Below are positions 53,361 to 64,000 of a DNA stretch of 64,000 nucleotides, in pieces (positions within the stretch are counted from its first letter, which is position 1; the number at the start of each line of letters is the position of its first letter). Where the stretch lies: contig CANNCD010000001.1 of NCBI GenBank assembly GCA_947503035.1, positions 868,001 to 932,000 on the forward strand. Direction: 5' to 3'. The notes beneath the pieces were generated by a model. The model did no database searches and was not told the DNA's origin. It saw only the letters and a program-made list of their open reading frames with translations. Position numbers and translations under genes: made by a program. The stretch comes from an uncultured Halocynthiibacter sp. GTDB taxonomy: Bacteria > Pseudomonadota > Alphaproteobacteria > Rhodobacterales > Rhodobacteraceae.

Positions 53361-53633
53361 ATGACCACCCAGACCATCGATGCGACCCGCGTCAAAGCCC
53401 TTCGGACCTCTCGCAAAATTGGGCGCCCGAAATTGGCGAAAATGACGGGTCTATCCGAACGCCAGATCGCCAAGCTTGAGGCCACCAAGGGCATCGCAAC
53501 CGTCCCGACCGTGGCGGTTGAACGTCTGGCTCATGCGCTTCAGATCACGCCATTGGTGTTGACCGGCGATCTTGAGATGACCCAAGACGACCTTGCGCCT
53601 GCGAAACCGGCGTCTTCCTGTAGCTGCTGCTAG
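53361..53633 (+). CDS. XRE-type helix-turn-helix protein with cysteine-rich tail
   Basis: 90 residues from ATG 53361 (AGAGGA upstream). Residues about 9-70 are an XRE/Cro-type HTH: VKALRTSRKIGRPKLAKMTG, LSERQIAKLEATKG and AVERLAHALQITPLVLTGD. The C-terminus ends in SSCSCC, three cysteines in four residues, which could bind a metal or act as a thiol sensor. Its stop overlaps the stop of the convergent DUF6525-type gene by four bases. Confidence 0.85.
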   Translation: MTTQTIDATRVKALRTSRKIGRPKLAKMTGLSERQIAKLEATKGIATVPTVAVERLAHALQITPLVLTGDLEMTQDDLAPAKPASSCSCC

Positions 53634-53923
53634 GCCTGCGCGGATGCGGGCTGGGTGAACGGGTGCGTGCCATCCCACACCTTGCGCGCGTCCTTGGCAA
53701 CCATGGAGCGTTGAATGCGGTCAAGTTCGCGGATGGCGGCGTCTGGGCTTCCTGTGCGTTTGAGCGCCTTTCTATAGGCCACCTCAACCGACCCTGCCCG
53801 CCACGGCATAATCGCCCCCGCGACCCACGCACGCAGTTCACGCGGCAAACGGTCGTATTCGGTCATCGCATTGCCGCGACGACGGCGGCGTCGAAGGGTG
53901 GTTGTGCCACGGTTGCTTGGCAT
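53630..53923 (-). CDS. DUF6525-type hypothetical protein
   Basis: 97 residues from ATG 53923. The start is strongly basic (TTTLRRRRRRGNAM), followed by YDRLPRELRAWVAGAIMPWR, AYRKALKRTGSPDAAIREL and KDARKVWDGTHP, the pattern I recall as DUF6525 in Rhodobacterales. The basic N-terminus suggests nucleic-acid binding. Role unknown. Its 3' end overlaps the XRE gene. Confidence 0.75.
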   Translation of the reverse strand: MPSNRGTTTLRRRRRRGNAMTEYDRLPRELRAWVAGAIMPWRAGSVEVAYRKALKRTGSPDAAIRELDRIQRSMVAKDARKVWDGTHPFTQPASAQA

Positions 53924-54004
53924 TGGGCTGTCCTTGGGGTTTCGTCATGCTTTACGCGACTTATTATAGTATAACATAACATCCATCAAGCCAGATTTCA
54001 CTCC

Positions 54005-54032
54005 TTGACTGAACAGCGTCACTCCCTATCGT
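54005..54032 (+). promoter_or_regulatory. Candidate promoter of the DUF695-RraB gene
   Basis: TTGACT (54005-54010), 16-base spacer, TATCGT (54027-54032), 37 bases before the ATG at 54069. Confidence 0.4.
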
Positions 54033-54068
54033 GATCGCATTTCAACAGCTCAAAGATTGAGACGCATT

Positions 54069-54839
54069 ATGTCCACCCAACCAAATTCCGACCTACCACA
54101 GACCAACTGGAACTTTTATTCCTGTCACATCGACGGAAAACCACATTCCGCGATGATTGATATGGAATTCAGTGAAGTCGCTCCGATCAAGAGCCACGGC
54201 GTGTTTCACGTAATCGAAGTCGGACTGCGTTTTCCGCATCCTGAACATGGTATGACCACCGCCGAAGAAGCCGAAACTCTGTTTACACTTGAAGACTTCG
54301 TCACCGATCATCAGCACCCAGAGCTCCACTATGTTGGACGCCATACCGGCAATGCAAAGCGGTCGTTCTTTTTCTATGGCAAGGGTCCCACATCCGCTGC
54401 CCCGCTATTGTCCGCGCTCAAGTCCACGTTTCCTGATTATGAGTTCGCGACATTTCATTTTGAGGACCCGACATGGAGCACATATTTCGACGACCTCTAT
54501 CCCAACGAAATGGCGCTCAATGAAATTGGCAATCGCCATGTCTGTTCACGCCTTGCAGACCACGGCGATGACTTGAATGCCCCGCGCCCAGTCGATCACT
54601 TTGTGAAATTCCAGACAAAGGAACAGGCCAAGGCATTTATGAAGGCCCTGGACGGCCAAGGGTTTGATGCACAGATCAACACCGATGAGATGCCCGACCA
54701 CTCCTGCGAGGTTGCACTTCAACGGATCGACGCCCCTGCGATGCTTGATCCCATCACGTGGCAGCTCCAGCAGACCGCAAAGACGTTTGGCGGGGACTAT
54801 GACGGTTGGGGATGTGGTGCGGTGATTGCCGCATCGTAA
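54069..54839 (+). CDS. DUF695-RraB fusion protein
   Basis: 256 residues from ATG 54069; a TTG at 54057 would add four. Residues 1-140 fit DUF695 (WNFYSCHIDGKPHSAMIDME, LRFPHPEHGMTTAEEAE, RSFFFYGKGPTSAAPLLSAL). Residues about 155-256 fit RraB-like proteins (IGNRHVCSRLADHGDDLNAP, FVKFQTKEQAKAFMKALDGQ, and a closing GGDYDGWGCG). RraB in E. coli inhibits RNase E; this link is by family only. The domain pair is also seen in immunity-type proteins. Confidence 0.85.
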   Translation: MSTQPNSDLPQTNWNFYSCHIDGKPHSAMIDMEFSEVAPIKSHGVFHVIEVGLRFPHPEHGMTTAEEAETLFTLEDFVTDHQHPELHYVGRHTGNAKRSFFFYGKGPTSAAPLLSALKSTFPDYEFATFHFEDPTWSTYFDDLYPNEMALNEIGNRHVCSRLADHGDDLNAPRPVDHFVKFQTKEQAKAFMKALDGQGFDAQINTDEMPDHSCEVALQRIDAPAMLDPITWQLQQTAKTFGGDYDGWGCGAVIAAS

Positions 54840-54969
54840 ACGGGGCAAAGGCCCCATTCGTGGGAAAATCATCAATTATGCCCCCGATGAGCCGCCTCTT
54901 CCCTTGTTCTGCGACGTCTTTGCGTCTATTCAACGCGCGCGTCTGCAATTCTTATCACAAGGCTGTCCT

Positions 54970-56271
54970 ATGATCCCTCGTTATTCCCGCCCCGAAATGG
55001 TTGCCATTTGGTCGCCTGAAACCAAGTTCAAGATTTGGTACGAAATCGAGGCGCACGCCTGTGAAGCCATGGCCAACCTTGGTGTGATCCCCCGCGAAAA
55101 CGCGGACGCGGTTTGGAAAGCCAAAGACGTAGAATTCGATGTGGCGCGCATCGACGAAATCGAAGCCGTGACCAAGCACGACGTTATCGCGTTCCTTACG
55201 CACCTTGCTGAGCACGTGGGCTCCGAAGAAGCCCGTTTTGTGCACCAAGGTATGACGTCCTCTGACGTTCTTGATACATGTCTGAACGTACAGCTTGTGC
55301 GCGCGGCGGACATCCTGATTGAGAACCTTAAGGAGCTTATGGCTGCGTTGAAAACACGCGCCATGGAGCACAAAGACACCGTTCGCGTTGGCCGTTCCCA
55401 CGGGATCCACGCCGAGCCAACAACCATGGGTCTGACATTTGCGCGGTTCTATGCGGAAATGGACCGCAACCTCTCGCGCTTGAAAGCGGCCCGCGAAGAG
55501 ATTTCCACCGGTGCGATTTCCGGCGCCATCGGGACATTCGCAAACGTCGACCCGCGCGTAGAAGAGCACGTCTGTGAGCAGCTTGGCCTATCGCCCGAGC
55601 CGATTTCCACACAGGTTATCCCACGTGACCGTCACGCGATGTTCTTCTCTGTTTTGGGTGTGATCGCATCCTCGATGGAAAACATCGTGATCGAAATCCG
55701 TCACATGCAGCGTACCGAAGTTCTTGAAGGCGCGGAATTCTTCTCTATGGGCCAAAAGGGCTCATCCGCGATGCCGCACAAGAAGAACCCGATCTTGACC
55801 GAGAACCTGACTGGTCTTGCGCGTCTTGTGCGCATGACCGTGATCCCAGCGATGGAAAACGTGGCCCTTTGGCACGAGCGCGACATCTCGCACTCCTCCG
55901 TGGAACGCACCATCGGTCCAGACGCGACCATCACCTTGAACTTTGCCCTCAAACGTTTGACCAGCGTGATCGAGAAGATGTTGATCTTCCCTGAAAACAT
56001 GCTTGATAACATGAACAAGTTCCCAGGTCTTGTGATGTCGCAGCGCGTTCTTTTGGCGCTTACCCAAGCGGGTGTGTCCCGCGAGGACGCATACTCTATG
56101 GTTCAGCGCAACGCGTTGAAAGTATGGGAACACCGCGTTGATTTCCAAGAACAATTGCTGGCCGACGAAGACGTTGTGGCCGCATTGGGTGTCGAAGAAA
56201 TCAAAGAGAAATTCGACATGGGTTACCACACGAAACACGTTGATACGATTTTCAAACGCGTGTTTGGCTAG
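54970..56271 (+). CDS. purB: Adenylosuccinate lyase
   Basis: 433 residues from ATG 54970 (AAGG seven bases upstream); the open frame back to 54826 overlaps the previous gene. Signature GQKGSSAMPHKKNPILTENL contains the flexible catalytic loop; also FVHQGMTSSDVLDTCLNVQL, GRSHGIHAEPTTMG and ISTGAISGAIGTFANVDP. It acts twice in purine synthesis, on SAICAR and adenylosuccinate. Highly expressed-type codon usage. Confidence 0.97.
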   Translation: MIPRYSRPEMVAIWSPETKFKIWYEIEAHACEAMANLGVIPRENADAVWKAKDVEFDVARIDEIEAVTKHDVIAFLTHLAEHVGSEEARFVHQGMTSSDVLDTCLNVQLVRAADILIENLKELMAALKTRAMEHKDTVRVGRSHGIHAEPTTMGLTFARFYAEMDRNLSRLKAAREEISTGAISGAIGTFANVDPRVEEHVCEQLGLSPEPISTQVIPRDRHAMFFSVLGVIASSMENIVIEIRHMQRTEVLEGAEFFSMGQKGSSAMPHKKNPILTENLTGLARLVRMTVIPAMENVALWHERDISHSSVERTIGPDATITLNFALKRLTSVIEKMLIFPENMLDNMNKFPGLVMSQRVLLALTQAGVSREDAYSMVQRNALKVWEHRVDFQEQLLADEDVVAALGVEEIKEKFDMGYHTKHVDTIFKRVFG

Positions 56272-56289
56272 GTCAAAACCAGTCTATCA

Positions 56290-56643
56290 TTAATCATCGT
56301 ACGTCCAGGGTCTGTGAAGACTCTGGGCGTATTTTTTTATACTGGCATAGGCCCACTTAGAAGGTCGACTCAGAATATACCACGACACCCAAAGAACCTG
56401 AAAACACAAGTAGAACTTGAAACCGAGGGAAATTCTCGAAATCATGTTTGATGCATCTATAGTACCTTGTGCAAAAGAGGCTAGGTATCCGCTGGTTTGA
56501 GTAATCACAAGGATAGCCGCCAAGCTTTGGGCAGTCCGGCTTGCGTTCCACTTCTCCAGACGCAGCTTTACGCGCTTCATCTGTTCCTCTTTGCAGTTCG
56601 CGGTTTGCACATACCGATAGGCTGCATCGTTTTTCTCGACCAC
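56290..56643 (-). CDS. Small membrane protein with NDAAYxYVQxANxKE N-terminal motif, paralogue
   Basis: 117 residues if started at GTG 56643, which keeps the N-terminal motif MVEKNDAAYRYVQTANCKEE shared with the protein at 3188-3484. The ribosome site is weak. Hydrophobic segments lie about 38-60 (LAAILVITQTSGYLASFA) and 73-93 (LGFKFYLCFQVLWVSWYIL). The C-terminal part does not match the other copy. Lower GC than purB next to it. Function unknown. Confidence 0.6.
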   Translation of the reverse strand: MVEKNDAAYRYVQTANCKEEQMKRVKLRLEKWNASRTAQSLAAILVITQTSGYLASFAQGTIDASNMISRISLGFKFYLCFQVLWVSWYILSRPSKWAYASIKKYAQSLHRPWTYDD

Positions 56644-56770
56644 GGATCAATCAATCATTTTCTCAAATATAGGACGACCATACACCGCGAACTGTCAAAA
56701 TCAACGCAAGGCGTAATCGCCCATTAACACATCTCTGCAATTCTAGACAAAATAGCCGGAGACCGTCAGA

Positions 56771-57829
56771 ATGAGCGACCTTGCAAAAAAACCAACACCA
56801 GATGCCGCCACACCCGTTCCCCGTGGCCTGTCCCGTCGCCAAAAGGCCGCGATCATCGTGCGGGTTCTATTGACCGAAGGGGGTGACATTGACCTGTCGC
56901 GCCTGCCCGAAGATATGCAAAGCGAGATCACGTGGCTCATGTCGACCATGCGGGTCGTGGATAAATTCACAATGGATTCAGTGGTTAAGGAGTTTACGTC
57001 ACAGCTAAGCTCGGTCGGCGTCTCCTTCCCCGATGGTCTCGAAGGGGCGCTTGGCCTGTTGGACGGGAAACTGTCGGACGGTCTGATCGAACGCATCCGC
57101 GAACAGGCGGGCACGCCCGTGTCCCTTGACCCGTGGGATCGGCTGGCGGAAATGGAATCCGCGGAACTGCTACCGGTTCTCGAAACCGAGAGCATCGAAA
57201 TCGGCGCCGTTTTTCTATCAAAGTTGAAGGTCGCCAAGGCCGCCGAACTCCTTGGTATGATGCCGGGGCCCAAGGCCCGCCAGATCACATTTGCCATGTC
57301 GAAAACCGGCGCGATCACCCCAGATGCCGTCCGTCGCATCGGCGAATCCTTGGTGTCACAACTGACCGCGCGCCCCGAAACCGCATTTTCCAAGGGGCCG
57401 GTGGAACGCGTCGGCGCTTTGCTCAACTTCTCGCCCGCGCAAACCCGTGACGATGTTCTCGAAGGGCTGCGCGAAGACGACGAATCCTTTGCAGATGAAG
57501 TAACAAAGGCGATCTTTACCTTTGACAACATCCCCGAACGCATGGACCCGCGCGACATCCCCAAGGTTATCCGTGGTGTCGATCAGGGCGATCTTGTCAC
57601 CGCGCTTGCCTTTGCCGTGGCCAATGGCCAACAGAAACCGGCGGACTTTATCCTTGAAAACATGTCCAAACGCATGTCCGAGGGACTGCGCGAAGAGATG
57701 GGCGAAATCGGCAAAATCAAAACCAAGGACGGCGACGCCGCCATGTCCGCCGTTATCCTTGAAATCCGCGCCCTTGAGGAATCCGGTGAAATTACGCTGG
57801 CAGTTGACGAAGACGACGATGAGGAATAG
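56771..57829 (+). CDS. FliG-like flagellar motor switch protein
   Basis: 352 residues from ATG 56771. The FliG middle and C-terminal domains are visible: VFLSKLKVAKAAELLGMMPG (the EHPQ-like neighbourhood is altered), AKAIFTFDNIPERMDPRDIP, VTALAFAVANGQQKPADFIL and ENMSKRMSEGLREEMGEIG, a well-conserved run with the charged torque-helix residues. The C-terminus is acidic (VDEDDDEE). No other flagellar gene is nearby; whether the organism is motile cannot be told. In some Rhodobacteraceae a second FliG-like gene stands alone like this. Confidence 0.85.
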   Translation: MSDLAKKPTPDAATPVPRGLSRRQKAAIIVRVLLTEGGDIDLSRLPEDMQSEITWLMSTMRVVDKFTMDSVVKEFTSQLSSVGVSFPDGLEGALGLLDGKLSDGLIERIREQAGTPVSLDPWDRLAEMESAELLPVLETESIEIGAVFLSKLKVAKAAELLGMMPGPKARQITFAMSKTGAITPDAVRRIGESLVSQLTARPETAFSKGPVERVGALLNFSPAQTRDDVLEGLREDDESFADEVTKAIFTFDNIPERMDPRDIPKVIRGVDQGDLVTALAFAVANGQQKPADFILENMSKRMSEGLREEMGEIGKIKTKDGDAAMSAVILEIRALEESGEITLAVDEDDDEE

Positions 57830-57832
57830 CGT

Positions 57833-57872
57833 TTTTCCAATGCCTTGCCCGATCAATAACGGCATTGGAAAA
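57833..57872. repeat. 12-bp perfect inverted repeat between fliG-like and DMT genes
   Basis: 57833-57844 pairs with 57861-57872, loop 16 bases. No T run; it could be a regulator site or a weak terminator. Confidence 0.6.
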
Positions 57873-57886
57873 CAGGTACTCCGGTT

Positions 57887-58750
57887 ATGTCATCACGCAC
57901 GCTTCGCCCCGTTCAACGGGGGATCCTTCTTATGGTTTCTGCGATCATTTGCTTCACCATTATGGATGCCTTCGGCAAGGCCCTGACATCGCACCTTGGC
58001 GTGATCCAGACTGTTTGGGCGCGCTATGTAGGACAGATTTTGGTGGTTATCTGTATCTTGCGTTCCAAGATCATTCCCATGGCCGCAACCCAACATCCCC
58101 GCCTTCAGGTCCTGCGCGCAATGGTACAGATCGCGTCATTCCTTTTGTTTTTCATGTCCTTACAACATCTGGGATTGGCCGAGGCGACCGCGATTTTCGA
58201 AATTGCGCCCGTCCTTATCACCCTCGGCGCGGCGATATTTCTGGGCGAACGGTTCGGAGCCCACCGCGCCATCAGCATCTGTCTGGGTCTGATCGGCATG
58301 CTGATCATCGTGCGCCCGGGCGCGGATGTGTTCACGATTTACTCGGTGCTTCCCGTCGCGGCGGCGTCATGTTTTGCGTCATATGCCCTGATCACGCGCC
58401 ACATCGGCACATCCGAAACCGTCTGGACATCGCTTATCTATAGCGGGGTGATTGGGACACTGGTCCTGTCGGCGCTGTTGCCGTTCAGCTGGTCCACGCC
58501 AAGCGCTCTCGATATTCTGGGCCTTGGCGCCATCGCGGTATTCGGTGCTGCGGCCCAGTTCCTGTTGGTGCGCGCCTTTGCCCAGACCGAAGCAAGCATC
58601 CTTGCCCCCTTTTCATATGTGTCGCTGATCGCGTCGACGGTTTGGGGCGTCTTGTTCTTTGGCGAATTCCCCGACATTTATGTGATCATCGGCGCATGCC
58701 TGATCGCAGCGTCCGGCATCTATATTTGGTACCGCGAAACGCAAACCTAG
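57887..58750 (+). CDS. EamA-family (DMT) transporter
   Basis: 287 residues with ten hydrophobic segments in two EamA repeats (LLMVSAIICFTIMDAFGKAL at the start; LGLAEATAIFEIAPVLITLG; second repeat near ASCFASYALITRHIG to ASGIYIWYRE). Such inner-membrane permeases export or import metabolites; substrate unknown. Its stop overlaps the stop of the convergent DUF1223 gene by four bases. Confidence 0.92.
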   Translation: MSSRTLRPVQRGILLMVSAIICFTIMDAFGKALTSHLGVIQTVWARYVGQILVVICILRSKIIPMAATQHPRLQVLRAMVQIASFLLFFMSLQHLGLAEATAIFEIAPVLITLGAAIFLGERFGAHRAISICLGLIGMLIIVRPGADVFTIYSVLPVAAASCFASYALITRHIGTSETVWTSLIYSGVIGTLVLSALLPFSWSTPSALDILGLGAIAVFGAAAQFLLVRAFAQTEASILAPFSYVSLIASTVWGVLFFGEFPDIYVIIGACLIAASGIYIWYRETQT

Positions 58751-59424
58751 CGCAGCTGGGCCGCCCCAACCACAAGCCCATCTGTTCCGCGTTGAAATAT
58801 CACGGCGACCGGGCCGGTCACGTCGATTTCCGCTGCGAATTCACCGCGTCCATCCCACACGCCGAACACGGACCAATCCCGCACAACATTATGATATGTG
58901 ATGGTTTTTCCGGCATTCTCGCCCCGTTCGATGACCACATCCTGTTCAAGGTCGAATTTCACCACTTGGACAGTCAAATCATCGGCGGCCTCGGCCAGCG
59001 CCGAAACGGACACCTGCCCGTTGGCCCGTGTCAAAGACACGTCGACAACGTTTTCCGCCATCGCAGCATCAATCGCGGCAAGCGCCTTTGCAGGGCGGTT
59101 CCCAACCACGTGATGCACGCCCCCAACAATCATCTGAGGGGTGAAAATCATGCGTTTATGGGCCGCGGCCGCATAGGCGCGTTGCCGAACCGTATGGGCG
59201 GGATCGGCGAATTCGTCCTTCCAGCCCAGATAATCCCAATAATCCACATGAAGCGCGAGCGGCAAAACATCATCGCGTTTTGTCAATTCCCCCAGAAACA
59301 CATCCGCTGGCGGGCAGGATGAACAGCCCTGCGACGTGAACAGTTCAACAACCACCGGCCCATCGGCGGCGGCCATTTGCGCACCCATCACGAGAGCGAT
59401 AATTGAAGTGGCGAATCTGTTCAT
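58747..59424 (-). CDS. DUF1223 thioredoxin-like periplasmic protein
   Basis: 225 residues from ATG 59424 (AGGAACCGGA upstream). Signal peptide about 1-20 (MNRFATSIIALVMGAQMAAA). The thioredoxin-like CSSCP motif lies in ELFTSQGCSSCPPADVFLGE, followed by LALHVDYWDYLGWKDEFADP and RMIFTPQMIVGGVHHVVG, hallmarks of DUF1223. Probably a periplasmic thiol protein; no role proven. Convergent with the DMT gene. Confidence 0.92.
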   Translation of the reverse strand: MNRFATSIIALVMGAQMAAADGPVVVELFTSQGCSSCPPADVFLGELTKRDDVLPLALHVDYWDYLGWKDEFADPAHTVRQRAYAAAAHKRMIFTPQMIVGGVHHVVGNRPAKALAAIDAAMAENVVDVSLTRANGQVSVSALAEAADDLTVQVVKFDLEQDVVIERGENAGKTITYHNVVRDWSVFGVWDGRGEFAAEIDVTGPVAVIFQRGTDGLVVGAAQLR

Positions 59425-59625
59425 TCCGGTTCCTGACATGTTGCGTAATGTCTTTGTAGAACAGTCGTTCAAAGAATTCCAATCAACGAAATGAGAGCAA
59501 TTCGTGACCCCTTGTGTTGCCGCGCGCGGCTTTTTCCATAGGTCAGGTGTTCCGGACTTGATTTCGCCCCCGCCCATCGTCTTAGATCAGAGTGAGAGCC
59601 ACATGATTAACTTCACGGAGCCACC

Positions 59626-62313
<2,688 letters not shown>

Positions 62314-62317
62314 CCAG

Positions 62318-62845
62318 TTACTGCGCGCCCAACAGGGGGCGCAGATCGGCCTCGATGCTGCGTTGGGTCAAGGGCCCTGCAAAGCGGTGCAAAACCACCC
62401 CGTCCCCATCAATCAGATAGGTTTCAGGGACGCCATAAACGCCCCAATGGATCGCATTGCGCCCCGCCGTATCCGCGCCAATTCCGGTATACGGATTGCC
62501 CAGCTCGGCCAAAAACGCCAGCGCCTGATCGGGCTTGTCCTTGTAATTAATGCCATAAATCGCAAGACCTTCGTCCGCCAGCATCTCAAGATTTGGGTGT
62601 TCCGCGCGGCACGGTGCGCACCAGCTGGCCCAGAAATTCACCAACTTCATCTCGCCATCCGCCAGATCATCGGCGGTGAAGATCGGCAGATCAGAAAGCG
62701 GTTCAAGCACCAGTTCCGGCGCAACCTTGCCCGTCCGCGTCGACGGAAGGCTGTCGTCACCGTCCTGCATTCCGACGAAAAACATCGCCGCCATCGCCCC
62801 AAAGGCCACCGGCGGGATCAACATAAAGGGCGAAATCCTAGGCAT
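62318..62845 (-). CDS. ccmG: Thiol:disulfide oxidoreductase DsbE/CcmG (cytochrome c maturation)
   Basis: 175 residues. One N-terminal anchor (about 6-26), then a thioredoxin fold with WASWCAPCRAEHPNLEML (active WCxPC) and a GVYGVPETYLIDGDG with the cis-proline. It keeps apocytochrome c thiols reduced in the periplasm. Its ATG overlaps the ccmD stop by eight bases (ATGCCTAG), so it is coupled to ccmD. Named dsbE, ccmG or helX in relatives. Confidence 0.94.
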   Translation of the reverse strand: MPRISPFMLIPPVAFGAMAAMFFVGMQDGDDSLPSTRTGKVAPELVLEPLSDLPIFTADDLADGEMKLVNFWASWCAPCRAEHPNLEMLADEGLAIYGINYKDKPDQALAFLAELGNPYTGIGADTAGRNAIHWGVYGVPETYLIDGDGVVLHRFAGPLTQRSIEADLRPLLGAQ

Positions 62846-62984
62846 CGTCGCGCTCCAATTCGGCCAGTTCGCTTTTGATGCGACGGGCGCGCGCGATGCT
62901 CGCCACGATCACCCCCGCCAACAACACGAATGTCACCCCATAGGCCAGCAAAACCGGCCCCGCATATGCGCCCAAATCAACCAT
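62838..62984 (-). CDS. ccmD: Heme exporter protein D (CcmD), small
   Basis: 48 residues (MVDLGAYAGPVLLAYGVTFV as first part), too short for most gene finders. One membrane segment with an arginine-rich C-terminal end (SIARARRIKSELAELERDD), typical of CcmD. It helps release holo-CcmE from the CcmABC complex. It overlaps ccmC (ATG within the stop region, eight bases) and ccmG (eight bases), the usual coupled arrangement. Confidence 0.9.
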   Translation of the reverse strand: MVDLGAYAGPVLLAYGVTFVLLAGVIVASIARARRIKSELAELERDDA

Positions 62985-63711
62985 TTTTCATTCTCTCCCG
63001 CGTCAAAATCGCGCTGATCCTACGGGCCCGAATTTCGGTCCGCGTGCGCAGCAAAACAAGCGCGATGAACAGAAAAACAAACCCCACAAGGCAAAGCAAA
63101 AGCGGGTGGTAAAACACGTCCGCCACGTTCTCTTCCTTATCAAGGGACAATGACGCCCCTTGGTGCAAGCCTTGGTTCCAGAAATTCGCGGCATAGCGTG
63201 ACAGCACCGCAAAAACCGAGCCGACCATGCACAAAACGGCGGTCAAATCGGCGACGGTGTCTTGGTCTTCGATCGCGGACCAAAGCGCGATATAGCCGAG
63301 ATAAAACAGCGCCAGCACCAAAAACGACGTTAGGCGCGGGTCCCATTCCCACCATGTGCCCCACATCGGCTGGCCCCAAACCGCACCCGTCGCCAGCGCA
63401 ATCAGGGTCATGGTCAGACCCACGGGTGCCGCGGCCTTGGCGGCCAGGGCGGACACGTGATGGCGGCGGATGAACCAGATCAGGGACGCCACCAACATCA
63501 TCACCCATGCGTTGATCGCCATCATCGCGCTTGGCACGTGGATGTATAGGATTTTGACGGTCGATCCTTGGCGATAATCGTCCGGCGTAAAAAAGAAACC
63601 CCAGATCAATCCGGTCACCAAACACAGGGCTGCGATGCCCGCCGTCCATGGCAAAACTGCGCCCGAAAGCGCCATGAATTTCCGTGGATTTGCATATTCC
63701 CAAAGTGACAT
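62977..63711 (-). CDS. ccmC: Heme exporter protein CcmC
   Basis: 244 residues with six membrane segments. The tryptophan-rich heme-handling motif is WGQPMWGTWWEWDPRLTSFL, with the flanking histidines in YIHVPSAMM and in the later periplasmic loop (GLHQGASLS). It loads heme onto CcmE. Part of ccmB-ccmC-ccmD-ccmG, transcribed leftwards. Confidence 0.96.
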   Translation of the reverse strand: MSLWEYANPRKFMALSGAVLPWTAGIAALCLVTGLIWGFFFTPDDYRQGSTVKILYIHVPSAMMAINAWVMMLVASLIWFIRRHHVSALAAKAAAPVGLTMTLIALATGAVWGQPMWGTWWEWDPRLTSFLVLALFYLGYIALWSAIEDQDTVADLTAVLCMVGSVFAVLSRYAANFWNQGLHQGASLSLDKEENVADVFYHPLLLCLVGFVFLFIALVLLRTRTEIRARRISAILTRERMKNG

Positions 63712-63736
63712 ATCGGACCTTTTTCGGGGTTAGGTG

Positions 63737-64000
63737 TTAACGCAGATTAATACGCAGAGCCGCCGCCGAGGCAAAGGGCAAAAGCGCGACACACAGGGCT
63801 GTGATCCCAGCAAGCAGGAACAGGGGTGCCCCCGCCGCGCCGTTCTGTGCGCCGCGCGCAAGGGCCTCGGCGCCGAACAACAAGGTGGGCATATAGAGTG
63901 GCAGGACGATGATCGACAGCAGCAACCCGCCGCGTTTCACCGCGACGGTCAGGGATGCGCCAAAGGCCCCGATGAACGACAGGGCCGGTGTGCCAATTCC
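63737..64000 (-). CDS. ccmB: Heme exporter protein CcmB (C-terminal part; start outside window)
   Basis: The frame is open to the right edge, giving the last 87 residues. GTPALSFIGAFGASLTVAVK, then GGLLLSIIVLPLYMPTLLFG, are conserved CcmB sequence. CcmB is the permease partner of the ATPase CcmA. The GTG at 63938-63940 is an internal codon, not the start, because the matching sequence continues past it. 25 bases separate it from ccmC. Confidence 0.92.
   Translation of the reverse strand, partial: GIGTPALSFIGAFGASLTVAVKRGGLLLSIIVLPLYMPTLLFGAEALARGAQNGAAGAPLFLLAGITALCVALLPFASAAALRINLR

Overview
The window looks like chromosomal DNA of a marine alphaproteobacterium of the Roseobacter group (Rhodobacteraceae). 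Support for this: a Fur/Mur-type regulator directly upstream of enolase; a class I aldolase, FtsB and pyruvate dehydrogenase gene run in which E1-beta carries its own lipoyl domain; a fabD-fabG-acpP-fabF-mltG fatty-acid locus; Hint_2-domain proteins; DUF2793 and DUF6525-type proteins that I associate with Rhodobacterales; candidate CtrA boxes; and a ccmB-ccmC-ccmD-dsbE operon convergent with acnA. The genus cannot be read from the sequence. I see no insertion sequence, integrase, CRISPR array, rRNA operon or replication origin.

Layout. 1-8 kb: the end of an iron-binding ABC-transporter protein, a membrane-anchored unknown, two GNAT acetyltransferases, a nucleoside hydrolase, the AMPylase SelO, a Na+/H+ antiporter and several orphan genes. 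7.4-8.5 kb: a roughly 1 kb block of two orphan genes bounded by a 63-bp direct repeat, just upstream of fur/mur-eno. 10-20 kb: acyl-CoA thioesterase, anmK, tyrS, a DUF3179 protein, two cyclophilins, an orphan, then glycolysis (pgk, fbaB) and ftsB. 20-24 kb: pdhA-pdhB-pdhC, ending in a strong bidirectional terminator shared with cysE. 24.8-25.7 kb: short genes that look like relics of a gene-transfer-agent or phage neighbourhood. 26-35 kb: the fatty-acid cluster, interrupted twice (a Hint protein between fabG and acpP; two YitT paralogues, a dienelactone hydrolase and a small barrel protein between acpP and fabF). 35-38 kb: a cytochrome b561-YceI fusion facing a separate YceI gene, a membrane unknown behind a candidate CtrA box, and a small tyrosine phosphatase. 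38.5-44 kb: rpsF-rpsR-rplI, an unusual alpha/beta-hydrolase, a GNAT, a methyltransferase and trigger factor. 44-49 kb: small unknowns, two tandem tRNA-Leu(UAG) genes, a degenerate Hint protein and glnB-glnA. 49-57 kb: DUF4260, mtfA, orphans, a hydrolase-OsmC fusion, a P-loop kinase, a small XRE regulator, a DUF695-RraB fusion and purB. 57-64 kb: an isolated fliG, a DMT-family permease, DUF1223, acnA and the cytochrome c maturation operon, which runs off the right edge.

How the genes work together. Most of the window is core metabolism: glycolysis (eno, pgk, fbaB) feeding pyruvate dehydrogenase (pdhABC) and aconitase; fatty-acid synthesis; nitrogen control (glnB-glnA); purine synthesis (purB); translation (tyrS, rpsF/rpsR/rplI, tRNA-Leu, tig); and cytochrome c assembly. 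Between these sit many small orphan genes, several resembling families often found as immunity or stress proteins. These accessory pockets hold the less explained signals: the repeat-bounded block before mur with an EF-Tu-domain-III-like protein, a pair of small membrane proteins sharing an N-terminal motif, a Hint domain that has lost its catalytic residues, and a hydrolase lacking its catalytic histidine but carrying a long acidic tail. Family names are from recognition of motifs; no database search was possible.
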